A program made the translations under genes and the position numbers. The notes under the pieces are model-generated. The model had not been told where the DNA came from. It ran no database searches and worked only from the letters and a program-made list of their open reading frames with translations. A stretch of 64,000 nt of DNA from Microbacterium forte (GTDB lineage: Bacteria > Actinomycetota > Actinomycetes > Actinomycetales > Microbacteriaceae), in NCBI RefSeq assembly GCF_031885415.1, contig NZ_CP116871.1, positions 1,426,001 to 1,490,000 of the forward strand. The letters are read 5' to 3'. Shown here one piece after another: positions 39,795-48,341 of this stretch. How positions within the stretch are numbered: the first letter of the stretch is position 1; each line of letters opens with the position of its first letter.

Positions 39795-41030
39795 ATGAGC
39801 ACCGCAGCCTCCCCTCTCCCCGGCGAGCGCGTCTCGTCGTACGACATCACCGGACGCCAGGACAGCGACTACTACGCCGTCTTCGCCGACATCCCCGACG
39901 CCGATCGCCGGGCCTGGGATCGCGCCAAGGCGTACATCGACGAGGTCGGACCGCAGATGGCGGAGGCCTGGGACCGCGCCGAGTACCCGCTCGACGCCGC
40001 TCGCCGCATGGGCGAGATGGACCTGGTCGTCGACGGCATCGAGCATCCTTCACTCACCCGCCTCTCCCCGCTCGCCGCCGGGCTCGTGAACATGGAGATC
40101 TCCCGCGGCGACGGGTCGCTCGGCACCGTGCTCGCGGTGCAGGGCGGGCTCGCGCTGCGCACTCTCGCGCTCTTCGGCTCACCCGATCAGCAGCAGAAGT
40201 GGCTGACGGCCCTCGCCGACGGCTCGGTCTTCGGCTCCTTCGCACTCACCGAGCCCGACCATGGGTCGGACTCCGTCTCGCTCGAGACCGTCGCACGCCG
40301 CGATGGCGACGAATGGGTCATCCGCGGTGCGAAGAAGTGGATCGGCAACGGCGCCTCGGGCGGCATCACGTTCGTGTGGGCCCGCGTCGATGACGAGACG
40401 GCGGCCGAGCACGGCGCCGTCCGGTGCTTCCTCGTCGAACAGGACACCCCCGGATACACCGGGACGCCGATCCGCGGCAAGGCATCGCTCCGAGCCATCC
40501 ACCAGGCGCACATAGAGCTCGACGACGTGCGCGTGTCGCTCGACTCCGTGCTGCCGGGGACGAAGAGCTTCAAAGACGCGTCGGTCGTGCTCTACGCGAC
40601 CCGTTCGGGCGTCGCCTGGTCGGCTCTCGGTCACGCGACCGCCTGCTACGAGGCCGCGCTCGCGTACTCGACCCAGCGCATCCAGTTCGGCAAGCCGCTG
40701 GCCAAGTTCCAGATGGTGCAGGAACGCCTCACCCACATGCTCGAGGATCTCACCGCGATGCAGCTCTACTGCCGTCGCCTCGCAGACCTCGAGACCGCCG
40801 GCGAGCTGCGGCCCACGCAGGCGTCACTGGCGAAGTTCCACAACACGCGCGCAGCACGGCGCGTGGCCGCGATCGCCCGCGATCTGCTCGGCGGCAACGG
40901 CATCCTGCTCGAGAACGGCGTGATGCAGCACATGGCCGACATCGAGGCGATCCACACCTACGAGGGCACCGAGAGCGTGCAGGCGCTGCTGCTCGGCCGT
41001 GACATCACCGGGATGAGCGCTTTCGCCTGA
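39795..41030 (+). CDS. Acyl-CoA dehydrogenase family protein (glutaryl-CoA dehydrogenase-like)
   Basis: The 411-residue flavoprotein has FGSFALTEPDHGSDSVSLET (FAD/substrate binding), GAKKWIGNGASGGITFVWAR, YSTQRIQFGKPLAKFQMVQ and the C-terminal IHTYEGTESVQALLLGRDITG, which holds the catalytic glutamate (YEGT) in the glutaryl-CoA dehydrogenase-like position. It oxidises an acyl-CoA, passing electrons to ETF. The substrate is unclear. GAAGGAG precedes the ATG at 39795 by 8 bases; the extra residues of the longer frame from 39744 cross the operator and are not coding. Confidence 0.93.
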   Translation: MSTAASPLPGERVSSYDITGRQDSDYYAVFADIPDADRRAWDRAKAYIDEVGPQMAEAWDRAEYPLDAARRMGEMDLVVDGIEHPSLTRLSPLAAGLVNMEISRGDGSLGTVLAVQGGLALRTLALFGSPDQQQKWLTALADGSVFGSFALTEPDHGSDSVSLETVARRDGDEWVIRGAKKWIGNGASGGITFVWARVDDETAAEHGAVRCFLVEQDTPGYTGTPIRGKASLRAIHQAHIELDDVRVSLDSVLPGTKSFKDASVVLYATRSGVAWSALGHATACYEAALAYSTQRIQFGKPLAKFQMVQERLTHMLEDLTAMQLYCRRLADLETAGELRPTQASLAKFHNTRAARRVAAIARDLLGGNGILLENGVMQHMADIEAIHTYEGTESVQALLLGRDITGMSAFA

Positions 41031-41057
41031 CCCGGCGCGGTGCTCGCCTGTCGGGAG

Positions 41058-41942
41058 TCAGCCTTCGGACTTCCCGCCTGAGGTGGTCGGTGAAGGATCG
41101 CCGACGAATCTCTGACCACCGATCACCGAGAGGAGCCGCAGCTTCTCGTGGCTCTCGCTGCCCGGCGCCGCGGTGTAGACGAGCAGGGAGTGCGACTGCT
41201 CCGGATCGACGAGCGTCTGGCAGGTGAGCTCCAGCCGCCCGAGCTCGGGGTGCATGAAGCGCTTGGTGGCGCCGGGGCGGAGACCCACCTCGTGCTTCTT
41301 CCAGATTCGTCGGAACTCCTCGCTCCGATCGGTCAGAAGGTCCACATAACGCGCCGCTCGAGATCCCGGGCCCCGACGAGCGGCGATCTCGCGCAGCCCC
41401 GACACCCACAGCCGAGAGAGGAACGGGTGATCCTCCGGGTCGTAGATCGACCGCGCGGAGGGGTCGGTGAACCATCGATATCCGATGCTGCGCGAAGGTC
41501 CGCGGAGTCCGACGAGATCCCCCACCAGGGCGCTGCCCAACGGGCTCTGACGCAGAGTCTCACCGAGTTCCGTGACCACCTCGGCGGGAGTGTCGTGCAG
41601 TCGATCGAAGATCCGCAGCATCCCCGGGCTCACATGGTCGCTCTCGGCCCCTCGCGCCGGCGGCGTGTGACCGGCGAGGGCGAAGAGATGGTCTCGCTCT
41701 GCCAGTGAGAGGTGCAGTCCCTGGGCGATCGCCGCCACCATCTGGTCGGAGGGCTGAGGTCCGCGTTCCTGTTCGAGCCGTGCGTAGTAATCGGTCGACA
41801 TGTGGCACAGCGAAGCGGCTTCCTCCCGTCGCAGGCCGCCGGTGCGTCGCCGCTCTCCGCGTGCGAGCCCGACATCCTCGGGTTGCAGCGCCTCGCGCCT
41901 CGTTCTCAGGAACTCCGCGAGCCCCCGCCGGTCCACCGCCAT
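41058..41942 (-). CDS. MmyB-type helix-turn-helix regulator
   Basis: The 294-residue protein has an XRE-like helix-turn-helix (residues about 5-75, [20 protein letters not shown] with [13 protein letters not shown] following) and a C-terminal MmyB ligand-binding domain ([30 protein letters not shown]). MmyB domains are PAS-like and bind fatty-acid-like ligands. GGGAG lies a few bases before the ATG at 41942. It is divergent from a short-chain dehydrogenase gene, an arrangement often seen for this regulator family, so that gene is its likely target. Confidence 0.9.
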   Translation of the reverse strand: MAVDRRGLAEFLRTRREALQPEDVGLARGERRRTGGLRREEAASLCHMSTDYYARLEQERGPQPSDQMVAAIAQGLHLSLAERDHLFALAGHTPPARGAESDHVSPGMLRIFDRLHDTPAEVVTELGETLRQSPLGSALVGDLVGLRGPSRSIGYRWFTDPSARSIYDPEDHPFLSRLWVSGLREIAARRGPGSRAARYVDLLTDRSEEFRRIWKKHEVGLRPGATKRFMHPELGRLELTCQTLVDPEQSHSLLVYTAAPGSESHEKLRLLSVIGGQRFVGDPSPTTSGGKSEG

Positions 41943-41987
41943 GCGCTTCTCCCGCCGTCGACTCCGTTCTACCAGCCGGCCCCTTTG

Positions 41988-42001
41988 CGATCCACGGATC
42001 G
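41988..42001. promoter_or_regulatory. Inverted repeat between the MmyB regulator and SDR genes
   Basis: CGATCC and GGATCG are perfect 6-base arms around AC, with a further GATCC close by, in the 123-base divergent promoter region. It is a candidate site for the MmyB regulator. Confidence 0.35.
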
Positions 42002-42065
42002 ACGATCCCTGGTTCGCACGACGGACACGGGAGAGCATCGGAGCCGACGAAGAAGAAGAGAGAAC

Positions 42066-43010
42066 ATGCCACGCAAGAACGCAGAGCCGACCATCCCGCC
42101 GTTGCACGGCGCGCGCGCAGTGATCACCGGAGCAAGCGACGGAATCGGGATGGGAATCGCCACCCGTCTCGCCACCGCAGGCGCGGAGGTCGTGATGCCC
42201 GTCCGCAACCGGGCCAAGGGCGACGTGGCGATCGCACGGATCCGCGAGACGGCTCCGAATGCGCGCATCTCGCTGCGGGATCTCGATCTCTCGTCGCTCG
42301 GCTCGGTCGCCGCACTCGCCGCCACGTTGCGAGATGAGGGAGAGCCGATCAGCATCCTCATCAACAATGCCGGAGTGATGACGCCCCCTGACCGCAGAAC
42401 CACGGCGGACGGCTTCGAGCTGCAGTTCGGCGCCAACCATCTGGGGCACTTCGCGCTCGTCGGACGGCTGCTCCCCCTGCTCATGGTCGGCGCGGCCAGG
42501 GTCGTGTCGCAGATCAGCATCGCGGCCGACAGCGGAGGCATCAACTGGGACGACCTGCAGTGGGAGCGCTCGTACAACGGGATGCGCGCGTACAGCCAGT
42601 CCAAGATCGCGTTCGGGATGTTCGCGCTCGAGCTCCAGCGACGCAGCGAGGCCGAGGGATGGGGCATCGCCAGCATGCTCTCGCATCCGGGGGTCGCACC
42701 GACGAACCTGCTGGCCGCGCAGCCGGATCTCGGCCGCGCGACTCAGACGTCAGGGCGCCGCGTCATCGACGCGCTCTCGCGCCGAGGCCTGATCGTCGGC
42801 ACGGCCGAGTCCGCGGGACTTCCTGCGGTCTACGCGGCGACCTCAGCGGATGCCGTCGGCGGAGGGTTCTACGGGCCGTCGGGGATCGGTCACCTCGGCG
42901 GCCCGCCCGCACCTCAGAAGCTCTATTCGCGTCTGCGGGACGATGAGTCGGCCCGGAGGATCTGGGACGTGTCGCAGAAGCTCACCGGCGTGCCCTTCGA
43001 GGCACCGTGA
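42066..43010 (+). CDS. Short-chain dehydrogenase/reductase
   Basis: The 314-residue protein has the SDR cofactor motif [18 protein letters not shown], the NNAGVM motif and the Ser...Tyr-x3-Lys catalytic residues (SQISIAAD and [10 protein letters not shown]). The sequence after the Rossmann core ([17 protein letters not shown]) is like extended retinol-dehydrogenase/oxidoreductase-type SDRs. It reduces or oxidises an unknown carbonyl or alcohol with NAD(P). The ATG at 42066 is chosen because the longer frame overlaps the divergent regulator. Control by that regulator is likely. Confidence 0.92.
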   Translation: MPRKNAEPTIPPLHGARAVITGASDGIGMGIATRLATAGAEVVMPVRNRAKGDVAIARIRETAPNARISLRDLDLSSLGSVAALAATLRDEGEPISILINNAGVMTPPDRRTTADGFELQFGANHLGHFALVGRLLPLLMVGAARVVSQISIAADSGGINWDDLQWERSYNGMRAYSQSKIAFGMFALELQRRSEAEGWGIASMLSHPGVAPTNLLAAQPDLGRATQTSGRRVIDALSRRGLIVGTAESAGLPAVYAATSADAVGGGFYGPSGIGHLGGPPAPQKLYSRLRDDESARRIWDVSQKLTGVPFEAP

Positions 43011-43019
43011 TCGCGGGCG

Positions 43020-43505
43020 TCAGTCGCAGCCACAACCCCCGGCCGGCGTCTTCACCATGAAGCAGACGTCGCACACGCCGTAGTCGCGCTCGCTCGTCTT
43101 CGTCGCACGCTCGGCCTTCGGCGCCGCCGCGACTCGGGGAGTCGTGCTGCGCTTCGCCTTGACCGGAGCGATGGGACGGAACTCGCTCGGGTGCGTCACG
43201 AAGAAGTACGGAGCACGGCCTTCGCTCGGCCGCAGACGCAGGGGCGTGGAGCCGACGACGACGACCTCGTCTTCGGCGAAGCCATTGGTGTAGGTCTTGC
43301 CGATGTGCAGCGAGGCGCCCTCGCCGCGGCGGATCGCCTCGATGTAGCGGCCTCGGTCGATGTAGGACGAGATGCCGACGGCATCCGTGATCGCCGCGAT
43401 GAACTCGTGGTTCTCTTCGGCGATGCGGTGCGCTCGGAGCGCCTCCGCGAGGGTTCGGTACGGACGGGAGTTGCCTGTGGGGGTCGGGCCCTGAACTTCA
43501 TTCAT
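43020..43505 (-). CDS. Uncharacterised protein with C-terminal Cys-rich tail
   Basis: I do not recognise this 161-residue protein. The N-terminal two thirds look folded (YRTLAEALRAHRIAEENHEF; SYIDRGRYIEAIRRGEGASL). A basic, Ala/Pro/Lys-rich linker follows, and the protein ends in VCDVCFMVKTPAGGCGCD, five cysteines that could bind zinc or a metal cluster. No signal peptide is present. It is divergent from the FAD oxidoreductase gene with 41 bases between starts and convergent with the SDR. The ATG at 43505 has only a weak GAGG upstream. Confidence 0.7.
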   Translation of the reverse strand: MNEVQGPTPTGNSRPYRTLAEALRAHRIAEENHEFIAAITDAVGISSYIDRGRYIEAIRRGEGASLHIGKTYTNGFAEDEVVVVGSTPLRLRPSEGRAPYFFVTHPSEFRPIAPVKAKRSTTPRVAAAPKAERATKTSERDYGVCDVCFMVKTPAGGCGCD

Positions 43506-43546
43506 TTCCTCAAGGATCTCACGCCCGGGCATGGAAGACTGGCCGA

Positions 43547-44998
43547 ATGGCACGCGCGACGATCATCGGCTCCGGACCGAACGGCCTGGCGGCGGCCGTG
43601 ACCCTCGCCCGCGCGGGGTACGAGGTGCGCGTCCTCGAGGCGGCGCACACCATCGGCGGCGGCGTCCGCACAGCCGAGTCGACCCTCTCCGGCTTCCGCC
43701 ACGACGTCTGCGCCGCGGTTCATCCGGCCGCGCTGTCGTCGACGTTCTTCCAGGCGTTCGGCCTCGCCGAACGGGTCGAATGGATTCTTCCCGACATCTC
43801 CTACGCGCACCCGCTCGACGGCGGCAGAGCCGGCATCGCCTGGCGCGACATAGAGCGCACCGCCGCGGCGCTCGGTGCCGACGAGCGCGCCTGGCTGTCG
43901 CTTCTGCGCCCGCTCAGCACACATGTCGAGGGTGTCGTCGACTTCACCGGCAATCAGATGCTGCGAGTTCCTCACGAGCCGATCACGGCTCTCCGGTTCG
44001 CACTGCGGATGCTCGATCAGGGCACGCCCCTGGCCCGCCGCACCTTCCGCACCGAAGAGGCCGCCGGCCTGATGGCGGGCGTCCTGGCGCATGCGAACAC
44101 TCCCCTCCCCTCCCTCGCCGGCGCAGCCGCCGGACTGCTGCTGGCCGCGCAGGCGCACGCGGGGGGATGGATGTACCCGCGAGGCGGTGCGCAGAACATC
44201 GCCGACAGCATGGTCGCCGACATCGAGGCCCATGGCGGATCCGTCGAGACAGGCGCCCACATCACCGACCTGGCATCCCTCGACTGGGGCGACCCCGCCC
44301 GCGGCGATCTGCTGATGCTGAACACGTCGCCCCGGCTCACCCTCACTCATCCCGACATCCCCGCGTCGTACGCGCGGGCGATCCGCAACTATCGCTACGG
44401 ACCGGCTGCGGCGAAGGTCGACTTCGCTCTCGACGGGCCCATCCCGTGGGCCAACGCAGAGGTCGGGCAGTCGCCCACCGTGCACATCGGAGGATCGGCC
44501 GCGGAGATCTGGGAGAGCGAGAACGCCGTCGCCCGTGGTCGCATCAGCGATCACCCGTACGTGCTGTCCGTGCAGCCGTCGGTCTTCGATCCGAGTCGGG
44601 CGCCCGAGGGCAAGGCGGTGCTGTGGGCGTACATCCATGTGCCGCAGGGCTCCGACCTCGACGCCACCGAGCTCGTCACCCGTCAGGTCGAACGGTTCGC
44701 GCCCGGCTTCCGCGACCTCGTCCTCGCCCACCACTCGGTGCCCGCGTCGTCGCGCGAGGCGATCAACCCGTCGGAGATCGGCGGAGACATCCTGGGCGGC
44801 GCCTTCACCATCCCGCAGGCGCTGCGCAGACCCGTGCTCGGCACAGCGCCCTGGCGCACACCGATGCGCGGCGTGTATCTCGCTTCGGCATCGACCCCGC
44901 CGGGTCCAGGGGTCAACGGCATGGCCGGGTGGCACGCTGCCCGAACGGCGCTGAAGGATGCGGGCGCCCGCGTCTCGCTCGGCGACCTCTTCGGCTGA
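43547..44998 (+). CDS. FAD-dependent NAD(P)-binding oxidoreductase (phytoene desaturase-like)
   Basis: The 483-residue protein begins with the dinucleotide motif TIIGSGPNGLAAAVTLARAG and the EAAHTIGGGVRTAE segment of the CrtI/amine-oxidase-like flavoprotein superfamily, and ends with the second FAD motif ASASTPPGPGVNGMAGWHAA. It lies alone, with no carotenoid genes nearby, so a role in carotenoid synthesis cannot be assumed. AAGACT, keeping the key A and T of a -10, is 6 bases before the ATG, hence possibly leaderless. Confidence 0.88.
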   Translation: MARATIIGSGPNGLAAAVTLARAGYEVRVLEAAHTIGGGVRTAESTLSGFRHDVCAAVHPAALSSTFFQAFGLAERVEWILPDISYAHPLDGGRAGIAWRDIERTAAALGADERAWLSLLRPLSTHVEGVVDFTGNQMLRVPHEPITALRFALRMLDQGTPLARRTFRTEEAAGLMAGVLAHANTPLPSLAGAAAGLLLAAQAHAGGWMYPRGGAQNIADSMVADIEAHGGSVETGAHITDLASLDWGDPARGDLLMLNTSPRLTLTHPDIPASYARAIRNYRYGPAAAKVDFALDGPIPWANAEVGQSPTVHIGGSAAEIWESENAVARGRISDHPYVLSVQPSVFDPSRAPEGKAVLWAYIHVPQGSDLDATELVTRQVERFAPGFRDLVLAHHSVPASSREAINPSEIGGDILGGAFTIPQALRRPVLGTAPWRTPMRGVYLASASTPPGPGVNGMAGWHAARTALKDAGARVSLGDLFG

Positions 44999-45050
44999 CA
45001 TCCCCGAAGTCCCCCTTCTGCGACAGCGTCGGCGACGCCAGGATGGACCC

Positions 45051-46094
45051 ATGCGCTACGAGATCCCCTCTCCGATGCTGGCGAAGGCGGCGGCATCCGT
45101 CCCGGACCCCGCGAAGACCACCGGCGGACTGCTGTTCGAGCCCAAGTGGGACGGATTCCGTGGGCTGATCGCCTGGGACGGCGAGACAGTCGAGATCGGC
45201 TCCCGCGGAGCGAAGCCTCTGACCAGGTACTTCCCCGAGCTCGTCGAAGCGATCCCCCGGCTTCTCCCTGGCCCGTGCCTGCTCGACGGCGAGATCGTCG
45301 TCGCCACGGGGACTGAGGGCGCGCAGCGACTCGACTGGGAAGCGCTGAGCCAGCGCATCCATCCCGCGGCCTCGCGAGTCGCCAGGCTGGCCGCAGAGAC
45401 GCCCGCGATGTTCATCGCGTTCGACCTGCTGGCCGTCGACGATGAAGACCTGTCGAGCACCCCGTTCGCCGAGCGGCGCGAGCGCCTGGAGACGCTGATG
45501 GCCGGGGTCGAGCATCCGTTGCACATCACCCGCACCACCCGCGATCGTGATGCGGCCGTGCGCTGGCTCGCGGAGTTCGAAGGCGCAGGCCTCGACGGAG
45601 TGGTCGCCAAGCCGCTCGATCAGCCGTACGCGCCGGGCAAGCGCACCCTGGTCAAGGTCAAACACGCCCGCACGGCCGACGTGGTCGCGCTCGGATATCG
45701 TGTGCACAGATCCGGATCGGGGGTCGGGTCGCTGCTCGTGGGCCTCTACGATTCCGACGGCACGCTGCGCCAGGTCGGCGGCGTGGCGGCATGGAGCGAT
45801 GTGCGCCGGAGGGAACTCGTCGAGGAGCTCGCCCCGCTGGTGGAGCGCGACGATGCAGGCGATGCCGTCACCGGAGAAGGAGAGCGCTCGCGCTTCAGCG
45901 GCTCGAAGGACGTGTCGTTCGTTCGACTGCGACCCGAGCTCGTGCTCGAAGTCCGCTACGACCAGCTCGAGGGTTCGCGGTTCCGGCACACCGTGCAGTT
46001 CGAGCGCTGGCGCCCCGATCGAGATGCCCGTTCGTGCACCTACGATCAGCTCGAGACCGTGGAGGGATACGACCTGGCCGAGGTCATCGGCTGA
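45051..46094 (+). CDS. ligC: ATP-dependent DNA ligase (LigC type)
   Basis: The 347-residue protein has the nucleotidyltransferase motif I with the adenylated lysine in FEPKWDGFRG (Lys32), motif III MFIAFDLLAVD, motif IV GLDGVVAKPLD and motif V TLVKVKHARTADVVALGYRV, then an OB-fold domain. Its size matches the LigC group, a stand-alone actinobacterial ligase tied to end joining or excision repair. It is convergent with the LigD-type polymerase gene, stops only 3 bases apart. CAGGAT is 6 bases before the ATG. Confidence 0.92.
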   Translation: MRYEIPSPMLAKAAASVPDPAKTTGGLLFEPKWDGFRGLIAWDGETVEIGSRGAKPLTRYFPELVEAIPRLLPGPCLLDGEIVVATGTEGAQRLDWEALSQRIHPAASRVARLAAETPAMFIAFDLLAVDDEDLSSTPFAERRERLETLMAGVEHPLHITRTTRDRDAAVRWLAEFEGAGLDGVVAKPLDQPYAPGKRTLVKVKHARTADVVALGYRVHRSGSGVGSLLVGLYDSDGTLRQVGGVAAWSDVRRRELVEELAPLVERDDAGDAVTGEGERSRFSGSKDVSFVRLRPELVLEVRYDQLEGSRFRHTVQFERWRPDRDARSCTYDQLETVEGYDLAEVIG

Positions 46095-46097
46095 GCC

Positions 46098-47150
46098 TCA
46101 TTCGTCGATCGGGTCGCCGTTCGCATCCCAGTTCGCCTCGACCTTCTTGCTGGGCTGCACACGCGGCGGCTCCCCCGGCATCTTCGGGAACTCGGGCGGG
46201 AACGACAGCTCGCCCAGCCCCGCCTCCAGGTCGCGCTCCCACCACTCCAGCAGGGTGTCGATGCGGCCCGGGCTGCTCTGCTTGCCCGCCCACGGGTCAC
46301 CGATCTCATCGAGTCGTTTCGGGATGCTGCGCACGGTGAACGCGGCGGGGTCGAGGCCGTCGAGCTCATCCCAGTGCACCGGCGTCGAGACCGTGGCTCC
46401 GGGAAGAGCGCGAGGGCTGTAGGCACCGGCCATCGTGCGGTCTCGGTTGGCCTGGTTGAAGTCGATGAAGACGCGCTCCCCTCGTTCCTCCTTCCACCAG
46501 CTCTTCGTCACCTGCTCGGGCATCCGTCGCTCCAGCTCTCGGCCGGCCGCGATCACGGCGTGCCGCACGTCGAGGAACTCGTGCGTCGGCTCGATCGGGG
46601 CGAACACATGCAGCCCGCGGTTGCCGCTGGTCTTCACGAACGCGTCGAGACCGACCTCGCTGAGCACCTCTCTCAGCGCGTGTGCGGCGGGAACGGCGTC
46701 GGCGAACCCGGTTCCCGGCTGCGGATCGAGGTCGATCCGCAGCTCGACCGGGTTGTCGGGGTCGGAGGCGAGCGACGCCCACGGGTGGAACACGATCGTG
46801 TTCATCTGCGCCGCCCAGACGATGGCGCTCGGTCGATTGAGCACGATCTGCGGATGCCGTCGCCCGCTGTTGTAGGTCACCGTGACAGCGTCGACATAGT
46901 CGGGCGTGCCCTTGGGCGGGTTCTTCGAGAAGAAGCCGTCGCTGCCGAGTCCGTCGCGGAAGCGCTCGAGCGAGACGGGACGGTTGCCGTTCGCCTCGAG
47001 GAACGGAGCACTCACGAGCTGGAAGTACTCCGCGAGCTCGGCCTTCGTGATGCCGTCCTTCGGCCACACCACCCTGTTCGGGTTGGAGAGCACGACCTCG
47101 CGCTCCCCATCAGGATCGATGACGGTCAGGGGCACGCGTTCTGAGGCCAT
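46098..47150 (-). CDS. LigD-type DNA polymerase/primase (PolDom)
   Basis: The 350-residue protein is a stand-alone NHEJ polymerase domain: NRVVWPKDGITKAELAEYFQ at the start, the metal-binding DxD-type segment VELRIDLDPQPGTGFADAV, KTSGNRGLHVFAPIEPTHEF (the nucleotide-binding SGNRGLH motif) and ERVFIDFNQANRDRTMAGAY. It adds ribo- or deoxynucleotides at DNA breaks. LigD normally fuses this part to a nuclease and ligase; here the ligase is the separate convergent gene. No Ku gene is in the window. TAGGGT 6 bases before the ATG suggests a leaderless mRNA. Confidence 0.92.
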   Translation of the reverse strand: MASERVPLTVIDPDGEREVVLSNPNRVVWPKDGITKAELAEYFQLVSAPFLEANGNRPVSLERFRDGLGSDGFFSKNPPKGTPDYVDAVTVTYNSGRRHPQIVLNRPSAIVWAAQMNTIVFHPWASLASDPDNPVELRIDLDPQPGTGFADAVPAAHALREVLSEVGLDAFVKTSGNRGLHVFAPIEPTHEFLDVRHAVIAAGRELERRMPEQVTKSWWKEERGERVFIDFNQANRDRTMAGAYSPRALPGATVSTPVHWDELDGLDPAAFTVRSIPKRLDEIGDPWAGKQSSPGRIDTLLEWWERDLEAGLGELSFPPEFPKMPGEPPRVQPSKKVEANWDANGDPIDE

Positions 47151-47190
47151 GCTCCGACCCTAGGGGGCAGGTGCGACGCGCGGAAGCCCG

Positions 47191-48315
47191 TCAGTCGTCG
47201 ATATCGATCGCCAGGATCAGCACGGAGGTGAGCGCCTCGCGCTCGACCACGATGCTGGGCCCGGCCGGGTCGATGATGACACCGGCCATATCGACGTGGC
47301 TGGACAGGATCTTCGCCAGCTGCAGCGGCTCGAAGGGCAGCGGTCGATCGCCACGTCCGAGCGCGAGCACCTCGAGCGGGTGCGAGAACAGCTGGAGGAA
47401 CCGCTTGCCGTCAGGCGTCTGCGCTTCGGCGATGCCGACCTGCCCGCCGGGGTTGCCCTCGTTGACGGCCACCCACATGCGCTTGGTCGCGAGCGCCTCG
47501 CCGACCTTGGAGGCAGAGTCCTGCTCGCGCGGTGCGGCGATGAGCGACTTGACGGTCATGTCGACATCCGCCTGCTCGAGAGCCTTCTGCAACAGCTCGG
47601 TCGGGAACACCACGCGGTGCGGTGCCGAGGCGTTGTCGACGATGAGGCCGGCGAAATCTCCGGACACCACCTGCTGCAGTACCGAGGTGACCGGCTGTGC
47701 GACGGCCGATGTCGCCGTCGGGTCCTTCTCGAGCTGCACGGAGTCTCGCACGGCGGCAGCCGAGCTGAACGCCAGCATGAACTGGCGCTCACCATCGCGC
47801 ACGACGGCGACCGCGAGGGGCTTGCCCTCACTGATCTGTGCCCGAGCATCGCCGTTCACCCGGATGTACATGTGGCCCTGCAGCGCCTGGCGGAGAACTC
47901 CGAGAAGCTGCTCGTTCGTCGCGCCCTGCTCGACCTCCTTGAGCGATTCGCGCAGCAGGACGTTGTCCTTCATACCCGCGACGGTCTCGGTCTGCTCGGG
48001 CGGCAGCGCAGGTGCCAGCGGGAGCTTGCGCTCGGGCTCGGCCACGGGCGCAGGAGCGGGCGCCGCGGGAGCAGGCGACGCATTCGGTGCGGATGCCGCG
48101 GGAGCCGCGTCGGGATCGGGCAGCTCGACCTCGGGTCCGGCCTGCGCGCCGACGCCGCGGAACGCCTGCACGGAGATCCCGATGGTGGGCGCGACCTCGG
48201 CGGCTTCGGAGGGTGTCTCCGCGACCTCCGGAGCGTCGACGACAGACTCCTCGGTCTCGGTGTGGTCGGCGACGACATCGTCAGCGGACTTCTTGCGGCG
48301 AGAGAACAGGGCCAT
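47191..48315 (-). CDS. SseB family protein with two SseB-like domains
   Basis: The 374-residue protein starts with a basic tag and an Ala/Pro/Glu-rich disordered segment to about residue 100. Two similar alpha/beta domains follow, the first from LLGVLRQALQGHMYIRVNG ending FAGLIVDNASAPHRVVFP, the second from MTVKSLIAAP ending MAGVIIDPAGPSIVVERE. These are of the SseB N-terminal type, whose role is poorly defined. It has no export signal. TAGGCT is 7 bases before the ATG, so it is probably leaderless. It shares strand with the helicase gene upstream. Confidence 0.8.
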   Translation of the reverse strand: MALFSRRKKSADDVVADHTETEESVVDAPEVAETPSEAAEVAPTIGISVQAFRGVGAQAGPEVELPDPDAAPAASAPNASPAPAAPAPAPVAEPERKLPLAPALPPEQTETVAGMKDNVLLRESLKEVEQGATNEQLLGVLRQALQGHMYIRVNGDARAQISEGKPLAVAVVRDGERQFMLAFSSAAAVRDSVQLEKDPTATSAVAQPVTSVLQQVVSGDFAGLIVDNASAPHRVVFPTELLQKALEQADVDMTVKSLIAAPREQDSASKVGEALATKRMWVAVNEGNPGGQVGIAEAQTPDGKRFLQLFSHPLEVLALGRGDRPLPFEPLQLAKILSSHVDMAGVIIDPAGPSIVVEREALTSVLILAIDIDD

Positions 48316-48341
48316 ATCAGCCAGCCTAACCCGCTACAGGG

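Noticed and set aside
43196..43501. Arg/Ser-rich minus-strand frame starting MKFRARPP
   Set aside because: Frame shadow of the 161-residue Cys-tail protein, starting 4 bases downstream of its ATG without better signals.
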